Shown: positions 21,205-34,030 of the stretch, in pieces | Layout of the letters: every line of letters begins with the position of its first letter | Numbering within the stretch: the stretch's first letter is position 1 | DNA from: Tanypteryx hageni | Lineage: Eukaryota; Arthropoda; Insecta; Odonata; Petaluridae | Direction: 5' to 3' | NCBI GenBank assembly: GCA_028673005.1 | Contig: CM054117.1 | Location: forward strand, 1,550,001-1,614,000 | DNA: 64,000 nucleotides | Program-made: the position numbers and the translations under genes | Notes under the pieces: generated by a model | Database searches by the model: none | Told to the model about the DNA's origin: nothing | The model's input: the letters and a program-made list of their open reading frames with translations, nothing else

Positions 21205-23850
21205 ATCTTTAATCTAAAATATCGTAAGCTGGTATTTCCAAATCTAAATATTTTTGATTTCGTATGATTCTTCCAATCGCGTCATTGACAAATACATTAT
21301 ATCGCGAGTGTAGATAGTAAATAATGCCGTACCTCTTGAAATTTTATAATAAAAACTAAAAAACGTTTCATTTACGAAATCCGAACAATATGCTGTTGCT
21401 TTTACCGAGAAACATTCTTAAAAAAAGAATTTGCAAGTTCAGCTTAAAGGCTTTAAGAAATTCGTTGATACCAATTAAGGACTAAGTAACGAAAAAATAT
21501 TAATTATATAGATATCGCAATATTATTTTTGCCGTCAAAAAAGAACTATTATCATATACTTTACTTTGCATTATTTGCTATACTTCTTAACTGTACTAAA
21601 TATTCTCTTTATTTAACATAGGATGGTAACGTGAGTCGCTCTGATTCACACATTTCCGAAAGATGAGTATAACTCTGTTCGTGTTCAAACACGCTCCCCC
21701 CTCTCTTAAGGCTGCCACACACCGAAAGCTGCGTTTTTCTCCGATCACTCTTACCGGCTACTATTTATGCAAGAGTTGCACAAAGAGCTGACGTGCCAAT
21801 GGCAAAAACGCAGACTGTTTGGCAAAATGAAGTAATGATCTAAAAGCTATGATTTGCAAAGCCTTAGGAGAGAAAAAAATTCTTGAAACACATCAAGTGA
21901 AAGAACGACAAATATAAAGAAAGTACTGACATCTGTGCCATTATGCCAAGAAAAGGAAAATCTGCACTCTCTGCATACATTGTAAGAAGCTTATCTGTGC
22001 CGAGCACCAATAAATATTGTGCTCTAATTGTTAATTTACACAGTTCTAACATTTACTACAGTTTGACTTTAATTAAGATCATTTAAAACGGTTTTAATGA
22101 TATTTCCTTATTCCAAGTTTAAGTGAGTCAAATTGACGCAGCGTTACCAATAAGGGCCTAAAAAATAACGTTACCGTTCTAAGATTATCATAAAGTATAT
22201 AGAGAGAAAAATTATACTTAATTATTCAGCGCTTTAATATAATAATTCACAATGGGTTTTTAGACGCATACTTTTCATCTTGTTGGAAAATCGACGTTTT
22301 TCGATTTAAATCAAATCCTACCAAACACAAATAAGTTACCCTTGCTAAAGTAAGAGGTGAAAGAAAAGACCGCTTTCAAAAAATTTCGAGGTTCTGCTTA
22401 TCGTACATGTTTGGGAGGAGGAAACCCACACCTTTGGAATGCAGATCCTCACTTCTCATTGGTGGAAACTTCACTCCTCTAGTTTCAGTAGTTTGAATTT
22501 TCCTATTATTGATTTTCTTCTTGTTAGCTTCAAAGTCGGAAAACTCGATACTTTAAAAAGTGGTTGTAACTCTAGTTTCATATTTAATTCAATATGAATT
22601 TTCCTAATATCTCTTAAAACAAAAAAGTTGAATATCCAAAGACGGGCAGAAACCGTTCACAAGCTAGTACCTAACGTAAAATGGAAGTGAGGAATTTAAA
22701 CAAGGTTTATGTTATTTATTACAGGATGGGAAAAGGCCCTTGCCGGATAGTATGGGCGGGTGTCAGTTTTTCTCTTCTTAATTTGCAATAGTGAAGACAC
22801 AATAAAACCTATGAAAGGCGACACTTTTATTCGGTGGAATCCTGCCAAAGACTGAATTTGATAACAATACAAGTGATGCCGTTTTCCATGTGAATGTAAG
22901 GCTGAACCTGCCAGACGCGGACAGAAAGAATTTTTCTCTTGTAACTTTGGTGCTAAAGGTACATTTTGAACCTGTGAAAGACGAAAATAAAAAACATTCT
23001 CTTTAGAGCGTTTTGAGAGCCGTAAATATTTTCAGTTTATTTGAAATTCTGCACAAAACCTTCTTCGTCATGACTGCTTTGTTTTTAAAGGTCATATATT
23101 CCATCTGGAAAGTTTCAGCAAGGGGAAGTGAAGAGACAATTGACCGCCCATCTGGATCGTCTCATTTCTTTATCTGCCGGTATTTCAGAACTCACACAAC
23201 TCCCTTTGTCATTACATTTCCAACGACATGAAGCTTTCCGTACAAGAAGGGTTGAGTTGGAAGTAAGAAGTAACCAACCACGTCGCGGCTGACCAGGAGA
23301 TAGGCTCAGGTCGCGGTTCTAGATACGCGGTGGTTTTGGCGCTCTCCTTCAAAAAATAATTACTTTCGACACTCCCATATGGTTTACTGAGTAACTAAGA
23401 ACACTAGTGTCTTCTAGAGAGATTCTCCTTTCGTCAATGAAGTGTGCACCATTTACCACTCTAAATAGGAAATAAATATCCAAATATTTTTTCTTCGCTC
23501 TTCGAGTAGCTCGGAGAGGACATTCATGGCCATCCTTTTGATTAATTGATTCATTTTCCATTTGTGTATCCTTCGTTGGCAGTTCGTTTGTGCCCTCATT
23601 TATAAATTTCGGAGTCAGCCAGTATGCATTGTATTGCGTTTTGCTTATTAAACCTCTGTCTAAATATTTATTTTGGGAAAGAAGTTGAGAGTTGTTGTTT
23701 GAGAAATAGCATCCCCAACCGACTTTCATCAAATTCACTACTGCGAATACAGCCTTCCAGAACTTACAGCTACCGAATTGCGGGATCTCTTCTGAGAAAT
23801 TAGATAAAACTAGGGTGCAATGGCAAATGCAACTTTGGTGAAAATTATTG
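21205..23850. other. unassigned intergenic DNA
   Basis: No motif-bearing frame is recognised in this 2.6-kb stretch. A 129-residue minus-strand frame (23,738-23,349) and a 72-residue plus-strand frame (23,013-23,231) have no recognisable domain and may be chance. Slightly GC-richer islands lie around 22,730-23,330. Confidence 0.35.
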
Positions 23851-23863
23851 GAGACATAGAAAG

Positions 23864-25342
23864 ATGAAAATTTTAAATCTAAAAGATAAGATTAACGCCA
23901 TCAAAATGATCAATTAAGACAATAAGACTGTGAAGGAAGTGAATGCTAATTTGAAATGTAAACAAACGCAATTTTATAAAATCACGAAACAAAAAGATAA
24001 ACTTATTGAAAAATATTTATCCAATAACGAAAACGAGGTCAAGAAGAAATAACGCGATACAAAATATAACAATCTGAACAATGTTGTTGTATTTTTATGA
24101 TTTTTAGCAGTCTGAGCCAAAAACTTTCCTACTTCTAGTCCAATTCTGCAATAAAAAACTAAAGAATATGCAGGCATATCAAAATTCGATGGTTTTTCTG
24201 CGTAAAACGGATGGTTACTAAATTACACAGTATTAAATTTATTGTTTCTTGCTCGGAAGCAAATGATGTTGACAGATATTTTTGAAAGTCGGTTTCATAG
24301 ATTAAAAGAAATAATCTTAAATCCATTGCGAATACTGATGAAACTGTTTTATTTTTTAGAACTCTTCCCAATAAAACCTTGAAAATGAAAGATGCAAGGT
24401 GTTCAGGAGGTTTTATTCAAAGGAACGTTTTACTTTGCTTTTGGTTACATTTGCTGACGATAAACTAGAAAAACCATTAGTGATTGGTAAGAGTAAAAAC
24501 CCGAGATGTTTTAAGAATTTAAAAAAGAATCAATTTCCCATGGAGTGGAAGGAAAACAAGGAATCATGGATGACAAGTGCATTATCAGAAGAATTTATGA
24601 ACAACTAAAATAAAAAAAATGAAAAAAAGAAAACAATCATTTTACTTTTCCTTGATAATGCAACATGCCGTCTAAGAATTCAACTCTCAAATGTTCTATT
24701 GGCGCTTCTGCAAGCTCGCACAACATCAGTACCACAACCATTAGATAGCGACATAATAAAAAATGTAAAACAGTTATCGAAAATTGATGCTGCAGCAACT
24801 TATTTCAAATATGGACAAATGTAAGAGAGTAACAGACTTGGAAGATTAAATTGATATTTTAGTCACTCATTAAAGTTTGTACAAGAAGCATGTATCAAAT
24901 TTGTTTTTAAGACTATGACTTTGTTTTCTATGATGCTAGTGAATATGATGAAGCAGGTAGCGAATATGATTTTTGTGAAATTCAAAATTTAATTGAATAG
25001 ATGTATGAAATTGATATAAGTGCAAAAAATTTCGAAAATATTGATGGAAGTGTTTTCATAGAGATTGGTGAAATTGACTTGAAAAGTGTGCTGGAATCAC
25101 AAAGCAATGAAATTGTTCCAGATTCAGACGATGACGACAGTGACCAAAATTGTGAAGAACTGGAAATTCCAACAACGTCAGACGTTCCAGATTATATTAA
25201 AGCATGGCCGGACAGTATGCCAACGGACGGTATAAGTTTCTTGGTTTTGGAGTTACAGCGTCATCTTATGGGAAATGGCATCCACCTCCCCGCAAAAATT
25301 GAAATTCTGGCTCCGAGGTGCACATCTTCATGGTCGTATTAG
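23864..25342 (+). pseudogene. Tigger/pogo-like transposase
   Basis: A psq-type helix-turn-helix runs from 23,864: MKILNLKDKINAIKMI, stop, DNKTVKEVNANLKCKQTQFY, KITKQKDKL. Fragments of the CENP-B-type second helix-turn-helix lie at about 24,090-24,200. The DDE domain follows: NADETVLFFRTLPNKTL at about 24,330; RFTLLLVTFADDKLEKPLVI, GKSKNPRCFKN and NKESWMTS at 24,399-24,608; LLFLDNATCRL near 24,650; and TTSVPQPLDSDIIKN near 24,730. All three catalytic aspartates can be placed. An acidic C-terminal frame (25,001-25,342) follows. Stops and frameshifts make it inactive. It belongs to the CENP-B/jerky-related pogo group. Terminal repeats were not identified. Confidence 0.85.
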
Positions 25343-25543
25343 TAAGTGTTCCACGCTTTAAGTCTAAAAGTTTCTTGGTTTTGGAGTTACAGTGTTAAAA
25401 TGAAACACAAATACACGTTGTATTTTATTAATATGATGATGATATGGATTGTTGTGATGTAAAAGCTTTTATTTCCGCGCAGAATAAAAAAATGTATATT
25501 TTCTAATCAATACCCCCAAAAAAGGATTGGTGTCAATTATTTT

Positions 25544-25895
25544 GGGGTTCCGGTTGTGTAGTGGTTAGGACGCTGGCTGCTGCTTGAAAAGGCAGTGGGC
25601 ACAAATCATGCGCAAGTAGGATTTTTTCCAAGGTCACCCGGCTTTTTGTGTGGTTTGAGGAGACCGCGCAAATTCGGCGTTCCGTCCTTCGGAAGGGACG
25701 TTAAACAGTGGCCCCCTTGGTGCTCATCGCAAAGAATAGGCAAATGCCGGCACCGGGTTTCCCTCCTCCCTTCTGTGTGTGTCCGGAGTGGAAGGCAACG
25801 GGAAGCCACCACGCTGTGTATGTATATTCCCTAGTCAAAACCAATCAATGATTTGGTAGGACCTGTCATAAGACAAAACACTATGAATAAATGAA
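25544..25895 (+). mobile_element. tRNA-derived SINE, variant copy
   Basis: The tRNA-like head TTGTGTAGTGGTTAGGACGC and the core CGTCCTTCGGAAGGGACG match the SINE at 584, with several changes. A 20-bp deletion lies in the head and the 3' part differs (GGAAGCCACCACGCTGTGTA). The 3' boundary is approximate and no target duplication was found. It represents a distinct or older subfamily. Confidence 0.8.
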
Positions 25896-25899
25896 AGTA

Positions 25900-26196
25900 T
25901 TTTAAAGGATCTAAGGAGGAATACCTGCGAATGGCGGAAAACAGGCGGGTCTCTTGAGGTTTCGCCTCCCGCAGGTTTTACAGTATTTGGTTTAAATAAA
26001 AAGTAAAATAATTAATTTAGATTATTTTGGAATTCTCTAGAAATTTTCTCAAAATAATTGAAAGTTGGACCAAAAAAACGGTTCAAATCGGTAGAATGGT
26101 AGTTGCTGGAGTGAAACCGGAACCGAACCGAAAGTTTTTGTTGTGTGTGAACTGGAACGAAAACTGAAGGGTTAAAAATTTAGTTTCGATGTCCTG
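25900..26196 (-). mobile_element. terminal part of a hAT element (CAGGACATCGAA end)
   Basis: Read on the minus strand from 26,196 the sequence begins CAGGACATCGAAACTAAA and continues through a block rich in CGGTTC/GGTTCCGG, then CACTCCAGCAAC and GAGAAAATTTCTAG. The same order occurs on the plus strand from 48,901. The CAGGG-like terminus fits hAT. No transposase is attached here. Confidence 0.65.
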
Positions 26197-27540
26197 CTCA
26201 TAACTAGAAAACCTCTCATTCTTTTACAATCAAACATTTAGGAATTACTTGGCAATGCCACTCTTAAATTTAAGATTCCTTCCAATATACATCGAAGTCA
26301 TGGGGATACTCTAGTATACTATCTTTTCTCCATTTGAATATAATATACTATGTATAATATAGAAAGAGCTGATCCGTAGCGTGCAAGTCATTCTTCGTTA
26401 ACATTTTAAAATTACTTTGAAACGTGATGCAAACTCAGAACTTGAACCAATGAACGTCTAAAGATATTTTTTTCTATTTTCAATCGTTAGTACTTATGCT
26501 AACTTTTAATTAACCAAAAACGATTTTAGAGGCAAAAATTTGACGCTTTTTTCTAACGAAAATTTTTCGTCATTAAAGCGACCGTATTGTGGCCGGTCAC
26601 AAAATTACGTGAACCACAATAGATTAAAGTTATTACTTTTTAAAGTGCAACTTGGAATTCGTTTATTACATTTAATGTATTGTATTTATTTTTGAAGGTT
26701 TTTCAGGAAGATTTTTGAGAAAATTGTATTTTTAATCTTTGACTAAATCAGAAAAATTAAATTTATATAAATTCATTTTAATGAAACCATTTTTTGTGCA
26801 TCTAAAATTCAGGTAATTGAATGCACCCTGAACTAAAAATAGTTATGGGCATATAAAAGTTGTGTAGAGTAAAGCTTAACGAATACATTTTCATTAATAT
26901 TTCTTTGCTACATACCTACTGCTTGCCCAATACTAAGTTTACTTCCTGAAGCATTTAACAAGGTTAATTTTATATTTTTACTTTTTTGTTCAAATAAAAT
27001 TTGGTGTATTTAAATTTTATTTTAACTTAAAACTAAATACACGCATACCCGTCATATTTGATGGGAAATTACGCCATAACAGGCGGGAATTTTTCCTTTA
27101 TGAACTATATACATGTATGTGAAGTCTAAAAATCTCAGATTGTTCGGTTCCAAACTTTCAGAACACGACAACTCCCGGTGTTTCTTCCTCGGTATAATGT
27201 TATCTAAATTGAGCGCAACAAAACGGTGTCGTCGAGCCCGCTTGCGCCACGTGGCTGCCACTCGAGTTATCTCCTGCAAGAGGACGAGTGAACGCTAAAG
27301 GCCTTCGTTCAGTCGCGTGGCCGATAGATGGCAATGTATTATATCGTAGGGTAGTATTACAAACCAGACACGCGGCTTTATTTGATCCCTTGCGAGCGGC
27401 TTAAGGGTGAGCTTACATGCCTTATGGCTATCTTGACACGCCCGTGCACCAGCCGATTCCGTAGCTAGGAAAGCCCACGTCAGGCAGAGGAGGTCATCCC
27501 TATCTGGTCGGCGTGTTATCTTGAATGATGGAGCCAATAA
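26197..27540. other. unassigned intergenic DNA
   Basis: AT-rich until about 27,040, then a GC-richer stretch to 27,540. Short frames there (27,113-27,298 plus; 27,537-27,295 minus) have no recognised domain. Confidence 0.35.
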
Positions 27541-28560
27541 AGGAGTTTTATCGGCACAATCTTAGGTGACAACGACGCCGTTGAAGTGTTTTTTTGTTTA
27601 CCCTTCGGAGGAGAGAAGGGTTGCGGAAGATAATTTGATTCTGCATCAACTGCGTCGCCCAGCGTGATATTAGCTGCAGCCCATACGCGTTGCGAGAAAA
27701 GAAGAAAATTTGGAGAAGACGGCGAATTAAGATCGATATTTGTGGCAGGTCACTTGAATCTATTACACTTGAAATTGCGTATATAAAACTTGATTATTTG
27801 TAGTAAATGAGACGGCGTGTGCTCGAAATGGAAAATATTACGAAACGGAACGCTTGCTCCAGTATTCCGAACGGAAATATTACGAAACTGAACGCTAGTT
27901 CTGCTAGCAGCATCGAAGTCTATGGACGAAATATTCTCCTAGCGAAATAGCTGAAAACCAAAACAAAAGACCTGAATGTTGGTGTGTTTCTCCGAACGTC
28001 TTCGGTGTTTATAGAGGGAAATATTCCGCACACCAATTACGCAGCTGTAAATAGTATTCGAAAATATTTATATCATAATTTCAGACTTATAAGAGGTAGA
28101 TTTTTTATGTCAAAACGCACTAAAATAGTTAGTAAGCTAACGGGTCCTCGAGACCCCCCCGATAAGTTTATCGACGGTCAAAGAATTGTGTTTTCAACTT
28201 GCGCTTGACCCATAAATACAGAATAATCTGCAGCAACGAAGAATTGAAGAGTGCAATTGAGTTGTGAACTTTAATTTCAAGGTGAGTAAACTTATGAAAT
28301 GTTTACTGCAAGAATTTGTTAGTTGAATTTGGTGTTTTGTGTTTACGTACCTACTTGAATTTTATGCTGGCATTTTAAACTAAGAATCAGTTTTGAGTTG
28401 AAAGAAATGTAAAAAAACATATGTAGGTGTGATTGGGAACAGTGCACACCGAGGATTGTACCATTCCTTTGATTACTTCAAGGAAAGTTTAGTGTTTGTG
28501 AAGTTAGGTTCCTTGAGTTTACTTAAAATACGTCACATCATTTATTATTTCTTTGGCAAG

Positions 28561-29200
28561 ATGGCTTTCAACTTCCTGGCTTGGGAATTAATGGTTCTCC
28601 AAGAGAGAGTGAATCATGTTTATCGCCGTGTGCATAAAAGGACTATAAGGGATGCACAAAACCCCTATGAACTACATCGAAATGAATTTATGAGATCATT
28701 TCGAATAAGTCCGGAGTAAGCCATGCATATTACAGATTCTTTGCGCCCTTTACTGGAGCGTGTGTGTACAATTGGTTTGGCCTCTGAAATAAAGGTAGGC
28801 TAATTTGACATATTTATTGACTTCTTACCTAAAGATTCTCTGTGCTTTTCTCATACTGTGTCGTACTACTGCAAATTACTATGCCCTGACTCAGGTTTCT
28901 GCCACTAATTGTTTTTCGCAGGTTCTGGTAGCTATCAATTTTTATGCTCATGGCAGCTATCAACAGTCCATCGCCTGTGAGTCGGTGCCTTCATGCTGTC
29001 GTAGATATAATAAATCGGCACCTATTAAGGCCATGGGTAAATTTTCCGCTTGCCACATGGAGGTGCTCAATGAAGTAGTCAACCATGACCTCCAATTGAC
29101 GGCCATTGCGCCGTCCTTGCCTACATTTCTTTGTCGGTGGCTTGCTGATATCCTTTCTGCATTAAAACGCAATCCCAATGAAAGCACACAATCCATCCTC
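28561..29200 (+). pseudogene. HARBI1-like (Harbinger) transposase remnant with intron
   Basis: Exon 1 (28,561-28,794) begins MAFNFLAWELMVLQERVNHV and contains TIRDAQNPYELHRNEFMRSF, then RISPE, an in-frame stop (28,717-28,719) and ITDSLRPLLERVCTIGLASE. It resembles the N-terminal part of HARBI1-type nucleases. A 127-bp intron (28,795-28,921) has GTAGGC and a TTTTTCGCAG acceptor. Exon 2 resumes in phase with VLVAINFYAHGSYQQSIACE, matching the HARBI1 LIALRFLATGS.Q block. Downstream coding no longer follows the family, and the DDE domain is missing. A donor-like AAGGTGAGTAAAC near 28,280 may mark a 5' leader exon. Confidence 0.72.
28795..28921 (+). other. intron of the HARBI1-like remnant
   Basis: GT-AG ends, a pyrimidine-rich acceptor and restoration of the conserved reading frame across the junction (SEIK/VLVAIN) support this intron. 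Confidence 0.7.
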
Positions 29201-29254
29201 CACCATAATCACATCTCTCGAGTTTCTAAATCTTTGCTGTTTTTAATTTACTAA

Positions 29255-30015
29255 ACTCTATATCGGCAACTTAAGCACTTAGAAATGCTTTTGACAATGA
29301 ATAATACAATAGTATATACAATAATATATACAATAATAAATACAAGCACCAGCCTTGCGTTTTCACATCTCATTCTAAATGCAGTTTACACATTAATTGA
29401 CATAATACAGTAAAATACATATTATTTATTCACCAGCATTTTCCGCCATTCCCGCCTTTCTTTTGAAATACTTGAACTTGTGGATTTGGGAGTGTGCTCT
29501 TTTCTATCGCCGTGTAATCTTCTTTTGTTTAGCTTGCAGCTTGTACGTTACCTCGTTCGTGATTGGTCAAAAATTATAACATCGCCACTTCAGCAGCATA
29601 TATCTTTCGGTTGCTATCGAATTGCTTGTTTCGTATTGTGCATCGACAGCTCGTCGATAAGACAAGTTAGTAAAAGGTCTTTTCGGTAAGAGGTTGTCGA
29701 CGCAAGAGTTGATTGTCGTTAGCGGTTGACTAACGACATTTCATTATCGAGTTAGATAAAGCCCTTACTGGACGCCATATAGTGATTTTAAGAAATATAT
29801 AGTATATTATTTGTGACTTCAGGCTTTACTATTGAATTGATTTTAATCAAGTTCTCTGGAGCTATTTTTGAGTAAATCAAATTTTTCTAAAAAACTACCT
29901 TTTAATTTTGTGCAATATCACATTTATCAAAAAGGGTCTGCAAAAGATGAGATATTGCATAAATACGAGATATCATTCGATTTTATGTACGCGTTTGGGC
30001 CATGGAACAGAAAAC
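29255..30015. other. unassigned DNA, possible right end of Harbinger-like element
   Basis: Sequence ending GTTAGATAAAGCCC at 29,764 is loosely an inverted match to AGGAGTTTTATCGG at 27,541. This could mark the ends of a Harbinger element, but the flanks TAA and TTA do not agree. Otherwise no feature is seen. Confidence 0.3.
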
Positions 30016-30019
30016 AGAA

Positions 30020-30212
30020 AGACAGACAGGCAGAAAGACAGATTGACAGACAGACTGACAGACAGACTAACATACAGACTGATATACAGACTGACAGAGA
30101 GACTGACAGACAGACTGACAGACAGATTGACAGAAAGTCTGGCAGACCGACTGACAGAGAGACTGACAGACAGACTGACAGACAGGCTGACGGACAGACA
30201 GATAGACTGATA
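30020..30212 (+). repeat. 12-bp minisatellite (GACAGACAGACT)n
   Basis: About 16 units of GACAGACAGACT with point variants. Because 12 is a multiple of 3, all frames stay open, and the resulting TDRQ-repeat frames on both strands are artefacts. It abuts an AT-rich Helitron-like unit on the right. Confidence 0.92.
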
Positions 30213-30215
30213 GAA

Positions 30216-30900
30216 TTTTTAACTGCCAAGCCAATAAAAATATCAAAATTTGTATATTCCCTATTTCTTTTTTTTATATATTCTACCTATAAAAAAATCA
30301 GCTACGTAGCACATCCGGAAAAAAACCTACCTTGAAAATTTGTTTAAAGAATTTCTAATTTTCAGCGGTCGCATTGTTGAACTTTTTCAAGATTTTCGTT
30401 TTTTCTAGTCGGTTTTTCACATAATCCTAGAGTCGTAAAATATATCGAAACTTCATCTCTTCTGGATGTGCTTCAATATTAGCATCCACCTATATATATC
30501 ATATATCATACTAGTAGAAGGTGCTTGCATACTGCAAGCATTTCACCTCACCTTGAAATAACATTCATTTTTCAGAAGATATTTCATCATTGCAAATATT
30601 TCTTTAATTCAAAAGATTTCTCCTCTACACCGATTTTTGTTTCCTTCTTATGGAATAAGAATGGATTAAACAATCACTAAAATTTGCAATTTTAAGAATA
30701 TTATACTTTTTCCACATATGGCTAATAATACCACGCATTTCTGTAAAATTTGAAAGTTGTACGATATGTACGAATTGAAATTATATTTATCTAATTCGAA
30801 CCTATGGCACTTAGGTGAGAAATCTCATTTTATCTGTTGGTTTTTCCAAAATCCTATAGTTTGGGCTGTATTTTTGTATCCTCCTATATATATTCCTCCT
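30216..30900 (-). repeat. Helitron-like AT-rich repeat, two partial units
   Basis: The minus-oriented 5' part of a unit covers 30,216-30,500. It has the TTTTTCTAGTCGGTTTTTCA block and the TATCCACCTATATAT end. A 3' part follows, starting with the complement of CTAG at about 30,514 and the hairpin GCTTGCATACTGCAAGC at 30,525-30,541. Confidence 0.75.
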
Positions 30901-31649
30901 TTGTAAGAAGAGGCTATAATAATAGCTATCGTCCTCAGTAGTCTGTCCGTGGACAGGTGCGTGATTAATAATGCTTAAACATGGCTCTCCATGTATTCCT
31001 ACTTTCCGTTGTCCTCATCATATCTTGATAACTCTCTTTCCATTTCAAATCGTCTATCAGCAGAAACATTTCCCTTCCTATATACCTTTTTCCATCAAGT
31101 TTTCCTTCTAAGATGTCTTCTAATAATACTCTCTCTCCTCAGGTAATGCCAAAACAGTTTACCTTCCTCTTTCTAGTAGTCTGTATAAACATTCGCTTCT
31201 CTCCTTCTCTTCGTAGCACTTCATCGTTTTTCATCCTATCTGTCCATTTTACCTTCAGCATTCTCCTCCAAGTCTAGATTTCAAAGCTTTTCAAGTATTT
31301 GATGTCAATTTTTCTTAGCTTCCATGTTTCTGCCCCGTACAAAGCTATACCATACAAAGCATTTTATGAACTTCGTGCAGATATCATCCCTTATATTCCC
31401 CGTGAGTAGTTGTTTCATTCTTGCGAAAGCCGCTTTTGCTTTTCCTATTCTGATCTCATCCGTACATTTTGATTCTCTTGTTGTGATACTTCCAAGACAT
31501 TTTAAAGCCTTTCTCCGATACTTATGTTCAGTTTCTACTCCTTGCCAGATATTCGAATGACCATTGATTTTTCTGTATTTATTTCCACAGCGTATATTCT
31601 GCCCGTTATTACTAGTCTATATATCATTTTCTAGAGTTCCTCTTCCTTT

Positions 31650-32688
31650 TTTGCTACAAGTACTTGGTCATCCGCGTAATGTACCGCTCTGATAATACTT
31701 CCTCCAATTTTGGAATCTCCTGTGCCTACTACCACTTCTTGCATTAAACATTCTCCATATATATTGAACAGGATCGACGATAGGAACCCTGCCTTACTCC
31801 TCTACCGATATTTCTCCAATCTGACCTTATAACTCGATTCACATATAGATTCCTGATCAGTCTCCTGTCATTCCAGGCTACACATATATCTTTTAATATC
31901 TTCATCAACATTGCCCAATTTACTATATCAAAGGCCTTCTGCCAGTCTACGAAATATACGCAGATATCTTGACTGTACTCTATTGTCATTTATGTTATGA
32001 TTCTAACTACCCTTATAGCTTCTCTCCCTCGTTCTTTTTTAAAACCGAATTAATCTTCTCCTAGCATTTCTTCTTTCTTTTTCTCCAGTCTTTGGTAAAG
32101 AATCCTGGTGATGATCTTCGACGTGTGTGAAAGACGACTTATCGTTCTGTAGTCTTTACTCTGCATTGCCTTTGGCTTGTTCTTTAGAGGGATCATTGTT
32201 ACTTCTAGGGAATCCAGAGGCCATTCTCCCGTGTCGTAAATCCCATTAATTAATTTCGTGATCGCTTTTAGTCCTTCTGATCCCATGATTTGAAGTACCT
32301 GAGCCGGTATTCCATCGCTGCTTGTGGCTTTTCCTTTCTTTTCTTCCGTTGTCGCTTTTTCTATTTCGCTCTCCATAATACTCAGTCTTATGTTGTCTTC
32401 TTCAATGTTTTCCTCATCTTGCAGTTCTATTTTTGCCGTTCCTGCCTGCTTTCTGTATATGTCGTTAATATATTCTTCCAATAACCGTGCTACATCATTA
32501 GTTTCTGAGACAATTTTCCCATCCGTATTCATAATTCCATTACCACAAATTCCATTAGACTTCTTATCTTCTAATTCCATTTCCATAGCGTACATCATAT
32601 CGTACCATCCTAACTTCTTCATTTGTTGTAGTTCATCACACTTTTCCTTTATCCAATTTTCTATAGCTTTATCTGTTACCCTTCTCAA
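31650..32688 (-). pseudogene. LINE reverse transcriptase
   Basis: A 212-residue frame (32,688-32,050) carries the finger region, including GKATSSDGIPAQVLQIMGSE and SKDYRTISRLSHTSKIITRI. The next frame (31,989-31,744) has YFVDWQKAFDIVNWAML and NIGRGVRQGS. HYADDQVLVA follows near 31,670, so the catalytic YADD box is intact at sequence level even though the ORF is broken. Confidence 0.85.
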
Positions 32689-32748
32689 ATCATTGTTTGT
32701 GCGTCTATAGTTGGCTCTACCTTCTTCACTATTAACGTTTTTCCTTTT

Positions 32749-33845
32749 TCATCTCTCATCCAATTTTTCCAGCATTTCCTTAGTGATCCATGGTATTCTG
32801 ATTTTATTCTCTTTATCCAAGGTATCCGTAATACTTGGTGTAATTTCTTCCCATTGTATATCCACGTTCTTTGTTTTATTTTCCAAATTTCTTAGGCGAT
32901 CTTCTAACTTCATGCTGACTACATCCCGCCTTTCTTTTAGTTTTTCTAGGTCCCATGTCTGTCTTGCTCTTCTCATTTTTCTTATATGTTTGTTTTTTGT
33001 ACTTAGGTCAACTAGTATAAGGCTGTGATCAGAATCAATGTCTGTTCCTGGTAATGACTTGGCGGTCTTTATGCTGTTCCTGAAAATTTGTTTTACTAGG
33101 ATGTAATCTATTTGGCATATCATTCTATCTCCTGGGGATTTACCTGTATATAAACTTCGTTTATGTGTTTTGAACCATGTATTAGTCACTACAAGGACAT
33201 ATTCATGCAGAATTGTACCAGTTTTCCACTCCTCGGTCTCTCTTCTCAAGTCCGTATTGCCCGACCTTTTCTTTTCCGACTATGCAGTTCCAATCTCCCA
33301 TTAATAGGCAGTTAACCTTTCCTCTTCCGTCTTCTTCGTAAATGTCATTAATTTGCTCATAAATCTCCTCGATTTCTTCATCTTCATGAGCTGACGTTGG
33401 CATATATACCTGGATAATCAGCATGTCCACTGGGGCTGCTTTTAGCTTTATTGCCATCAGTCTAACCTTCGTTGCTCTTATCTTTGTCACGCTTTTCATT
33501 ATATCATTCCAAAGTACCGGCGCTACACCCCTTTCCACACTATTTCCTCCAGAGTAAAATACAGTGTACTCTTCCATGTCGAACTGTCCTTCTACTATCC
33601 ATCCAGTTTCGCTCAGTCCTATAATATCAATTTTATTTCTTCTCATTTCTTCTCATTTCCTCTTTCAAATTCTCTAGCTTTCCTGCCTTTCTCATAGTTC
33701 TTACGCTCAAAGTGCTTATTTGTAAATTACTTTCGGCAAATGTTTTCTTCAAGGCAGTCCTCGCCCGGACATCCGATCGAGGGACTATTATACCTCCGGA
33801 TTGTTTTACCTCGAGATAACTCATATTGTCCACCCATGTAATCAT
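32749..33845 (-). pseudogene. LINE AP-endonuclease domain
   Basis: Blocks in order are ISTLSVRTMRKAGKLENL (33,845-33,633, start of the EN fold), RNKIDIIGLSETGW with the catalytic glutamate, MLIIQVYMPTSAHEDEEIEE and LLMGDWNCIVGKEKVGQYGL (33,646-33,203). After a frameshift come VVTNTWFKTHKRSLYTGKSP, CQIDYILVKQIFRNSIK and GTDIDSDHSLILVDL with the catalytic SDH. All key motifs are present but split between frames. Confidence 0.85.
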
Positions 33846-34030
33846 TATTAGGGATTGTAATGTGGCAGTTCCCCTCTTGCTTTCTACATCGCAGTACTGC
33901 AGCCGTTCAACTCGTCCCGATCACTCCTACAGAGTTATTGGATATAGACCCAACCAACATCATTTGTTTTCCGCTCTATACCATACTGGCAGTACTGCTG
34001 CCTACTACCAGGCACCGATGATATTTCTTT

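Larger units (their letters stand above)
30925..34030 (-). mobile_element. second RTE-like LINE, near full length
   Basis: Minus-strand order: 5' untranslated region (about 34,030-33,850), endonuclease (33,845-32,749), reverse transcriptase (32,688 to about 31,650), C-terminal part with decay (to about 30,960), and a 3' hairpin at 30,943-30,956. It is a different subfamily from the 14-17 kb LINE. A fragment at 62.8-63.5 kb is nearly identical to its 3' part. Frameshifts break the ORF at five or more places. Confidence 0.82.

Noticed and set aside
27541..29764. complete Harbinger element with AGGAGTTTTATC/GGGCTTTATC ends
   Set aside because: End similarity is short and the 3-bp flanks (TAA and TTA) do not match, so the boundaries are not supported.
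30020..30335. TDRQ-repeat protein of 155 residues
   Set aside because: It is purely the translation of a 12-bp minisatellite; both strands are open and there is no flanking gene structure.
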